From JBASNZ01 sp049657775 (GTDB lineage: Bacteria > Actinomycetota > Coriobacteriia > Anaerosomatales > Anaerosomataceae), in the NCBI GenBank assembly GCA_049657775.1, contig JBASNZ010000118.1, forward strand, positions 1-7,142: a DNA stretch of 7,142 bases. The letters run 5' to 3'. This document shows, one piece after another, positions 6,360 through 7,142 of this stretch (position 1 is its first letter; each line of letters starts with the position of its first letter). The notes beneath the pieces were generated by a model. It saw only the letters and a list, made by a program, of their open reading frames with translations. It was not told the DNA's origin and ran no database searches. Made by a program: the position numbers and the translations under genes.

Positions 6360-6902
6360 TCAGGTCAGCGCGCCGCTGCGATACATATCGAGTACGTAGA
6401 GCGCCATCAGCCACAGAATCGTGCCCAGGAACGCCGTGCTTGCGCCAAGCAGCAGCGACCCGACCAGCAGTCCCTTGCGTTCATCGGCGGCGCGGCGACT
6501 ACGGGTCACAAGCCACACGACAAGTGAGAGCGCGGGCCCCAGGACGGCCAGGGCGATGCCGCCATAGACGGTGTAGACGTACTCGTCCGCCCACAGCGCG
6601 CCACCGGCGATAGCCGCGTCGCGCAGAACCAGGACCGTCGCTACCGCAAGGATGATCCAGGCAAGCAGGTACGCCGAGAACGGGACCCAGCTGATGCCAG
6701 CGGGCTTGCACTCAACGGGTGCGGGGGCTTCCTCGGGTGCGGGGCTCTCCTCGACCTCGGGCGCTTCCTCGACCTCGGGCGCTTCCTCGACCTCGGGGGT
6801 CTCCTCGAAAGGCGCGCTTTCCTCAGGCTCGGCCAGCGGCTCGGCCGAGAGATCGGCCTTCGGCGTCTCAGCCTCTGGCAGCATGCTGTTCTCGTCCGGC
6901 AC
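6360..6902 (-). CDS. Small membrane protein with acidic Pro/Glu N-terminal tail, function unknown
   Basis: I do not recognise the family. The 180-residue product has a disordered, very acidic N-terminal region (about 1-65) rich in Glu, Pro and Ala, with tandem EVEEAP-type hexapeptides (about 37-54). Three hydrophobic segments follow, likely transmembrane helices at about 74-94, 112-133 and 144-169. A basic stretch TRSRRAADERK (133-143) separates TM2 and TM3, which would place that loop in the cytoplasm by the positive-inside rule. There is no signal peptide and no catalytic motif. The start is GTG 6902-6900 with AAGGGAG 4 nt upstream; an ATG six codons later has no good ribosome site. It is the first gene of a probable two-gene unit with ddl, 23 nt downstream, which hints at a cell-envelope role, but that is guilt by association only. 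Coding is supported by the hydrophobic pattern, third-position GC bias and the junction with ddl. Confidence 0.82.
   Translation of the reverse strand: MPDENSMLPEAETPKADLSAEPLAEPEESAPFEETPEVEEAPEVEEAPEVEESPAPEEAPAPVECKPAGISWVPFSAYLLAWIILAVATVLVLRDAAIAGGALWADEYVYTVYGGIALAVLGPALSLVVWLVTRSRRAADERKGLLVGSLLLGASTAFLGTILWLMALYVLDMYRSGALT
6748..6801. repeat. 18-bp in-frame tandem repeat, three copies
   Basis: Units at 6748-6765 and 6766-6783 are identical (TCCTCGACCTCGGGCGCT on the plus strand). The third, 6784-6801, differs only near its 3' end, and a partial TCCTCG follows. Each unit is six codons of the minus-strand membrane protein gene and encodes an EVEEAP-like hexapeptide, so changes in copy number would keep the frame. 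Confidence 0.9.
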
Positions 6903-6932
6903 GGCTCTCCCTTCGGTACGTTCCTCAGGGTC

Positions 6933-6962
6933 AGTCTAGAGTAGGGTCACCCGCGCGTACAA
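6933..6962 (-). promoter_or_regulatory. Weak candidate promoter for the membrane protein-ddl unit
   Basis: On the minus strand TTGTAC (6962-6957) and TAGACT (6938-6933) are 18 nt apart, about 30 nt upstream of the GTG start at 6902. The -10 box matches four of six consensus bases and the -35 only the TTG core. Position is reasonable; sequence support is weak. Confidence 0.25.
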
Positions 6963-7012
6963 CCTGATGACGCTCTTGTGGAGATTCCGTGTGAATCCGC
7001 GTTGCGCAAGCG

Positions 7013-7038
7013 TTGACGCGTGCCGGCGGCCGTAGAAT
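7013..7038 (+). promoter_or_regulatory. Candidate promoter for the gene starting at 7104
   Basis: TTGACG (7013-7018) and TAGAAT (7033-7038) are both good matches (five of six), but the 14-nt spacer is short for a sigma70 promoter. Transcription from it would give a leader of about 60 nt, which contains a TCGCGA hairpin (7060-7065 with 7069-7074). It diverges from the minus-strand unit. Confidence 0.4.
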
Positions 7039-7103
7039 GGGTACGAACCCGCAAACCCTTCGCGACGTTCGCGAGTGTCCGATCAGATACGGAAGGTGCA
7101 ACG

Positions 7104-7142
7104 ATGGACACAACAGACACGAACCACACCCCCGAGGAACCC
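7104..7142 (+). CDS. N-terminal start of an unidentified protein, truncated by the window end
   Basis: ATG 7104-7106 is preceded by GGAAGG (7091-7096) with a 7-nt spacer, a good ribosome site, and by a promoter-like sequence at 7013-7038. Only 13 codons are visible (MDTTDTNHTPEEP), a polar, probably flexible start open to the end of the window. No family can be assigned from so short a piece. Confidence 0.65.
   Translation, partial: MDTTDTNHTPEEP

Noticed and set aside
1..7142. Mobile element, CRISPR array or tRNA gene
   Set aside because: I saw no transposase or integrase, no spaced direct repeats and no tRNA cloverleaf. The only tandem repeat is in frame within a coding sequence.

Overview
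The window is GC-rich bacterial chromosome with GTG starts, good Shine-Dalgarno sites and strong third-position GC bias. The separate alpha subunit of an iron-sulfur serine dehydratase, together with the protein families present, suggests an actinobacterial lineage, possibly an anaerobic Coriobacteriia-like one. That placement is inference; no rRNA or other marker is present.

Layout: (1) 1-264 is the C-terminal end of an L-serine dehydratase alpha subunit, plus strand. (2) 265-422 is a short intergenic region filled by a yybP-ykoY-type manganese riboswitch whose 3' P1 strand is also the 5' arm of a perfect 13-bp intrinsic terminator. (3) 423-3146 is the gene it controls, a 907-residue P2A (SERCA/PacL-like) cation-transporting P-type ATPase. 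(4) After a 113-nt gap with a plausible sigma70 promoter and competing hairpins, 3260-5389 encodes a CHASE4-PAS-HisKA-HATPase sensor histidine kinase with no response regulator in the window. (5) On the minus strand, 6902-6360 encodes a small three-TM protein with an acidic Pro/Glu repeat tail, followed after 23 nt by ddl (6336-5386), a D-alanine--D-alanine ligase; the two look like one transcription unit. The histidine kinase and ddl converge and share one CTAG palindrome for both stop codons. (6) A divergent plus-strand gene starts at 7104 and runs off the window.

The most informative element is the riboswitch and ATPase pair. The RNA architecture predicts that Mn2+ stabilises P1, frees the terminator's 5' arm from its 3' arm and so turns transcription ON, making the ATPase a candidate Mn2+ (or Mn2+/Ca2+) efflux pump. 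The riboswitch class and its link to P-type ATPases are established; its presence here is read from the sequence and needs a covariance-model search to confirm. I found no clearly unprecedented multi-gene system.
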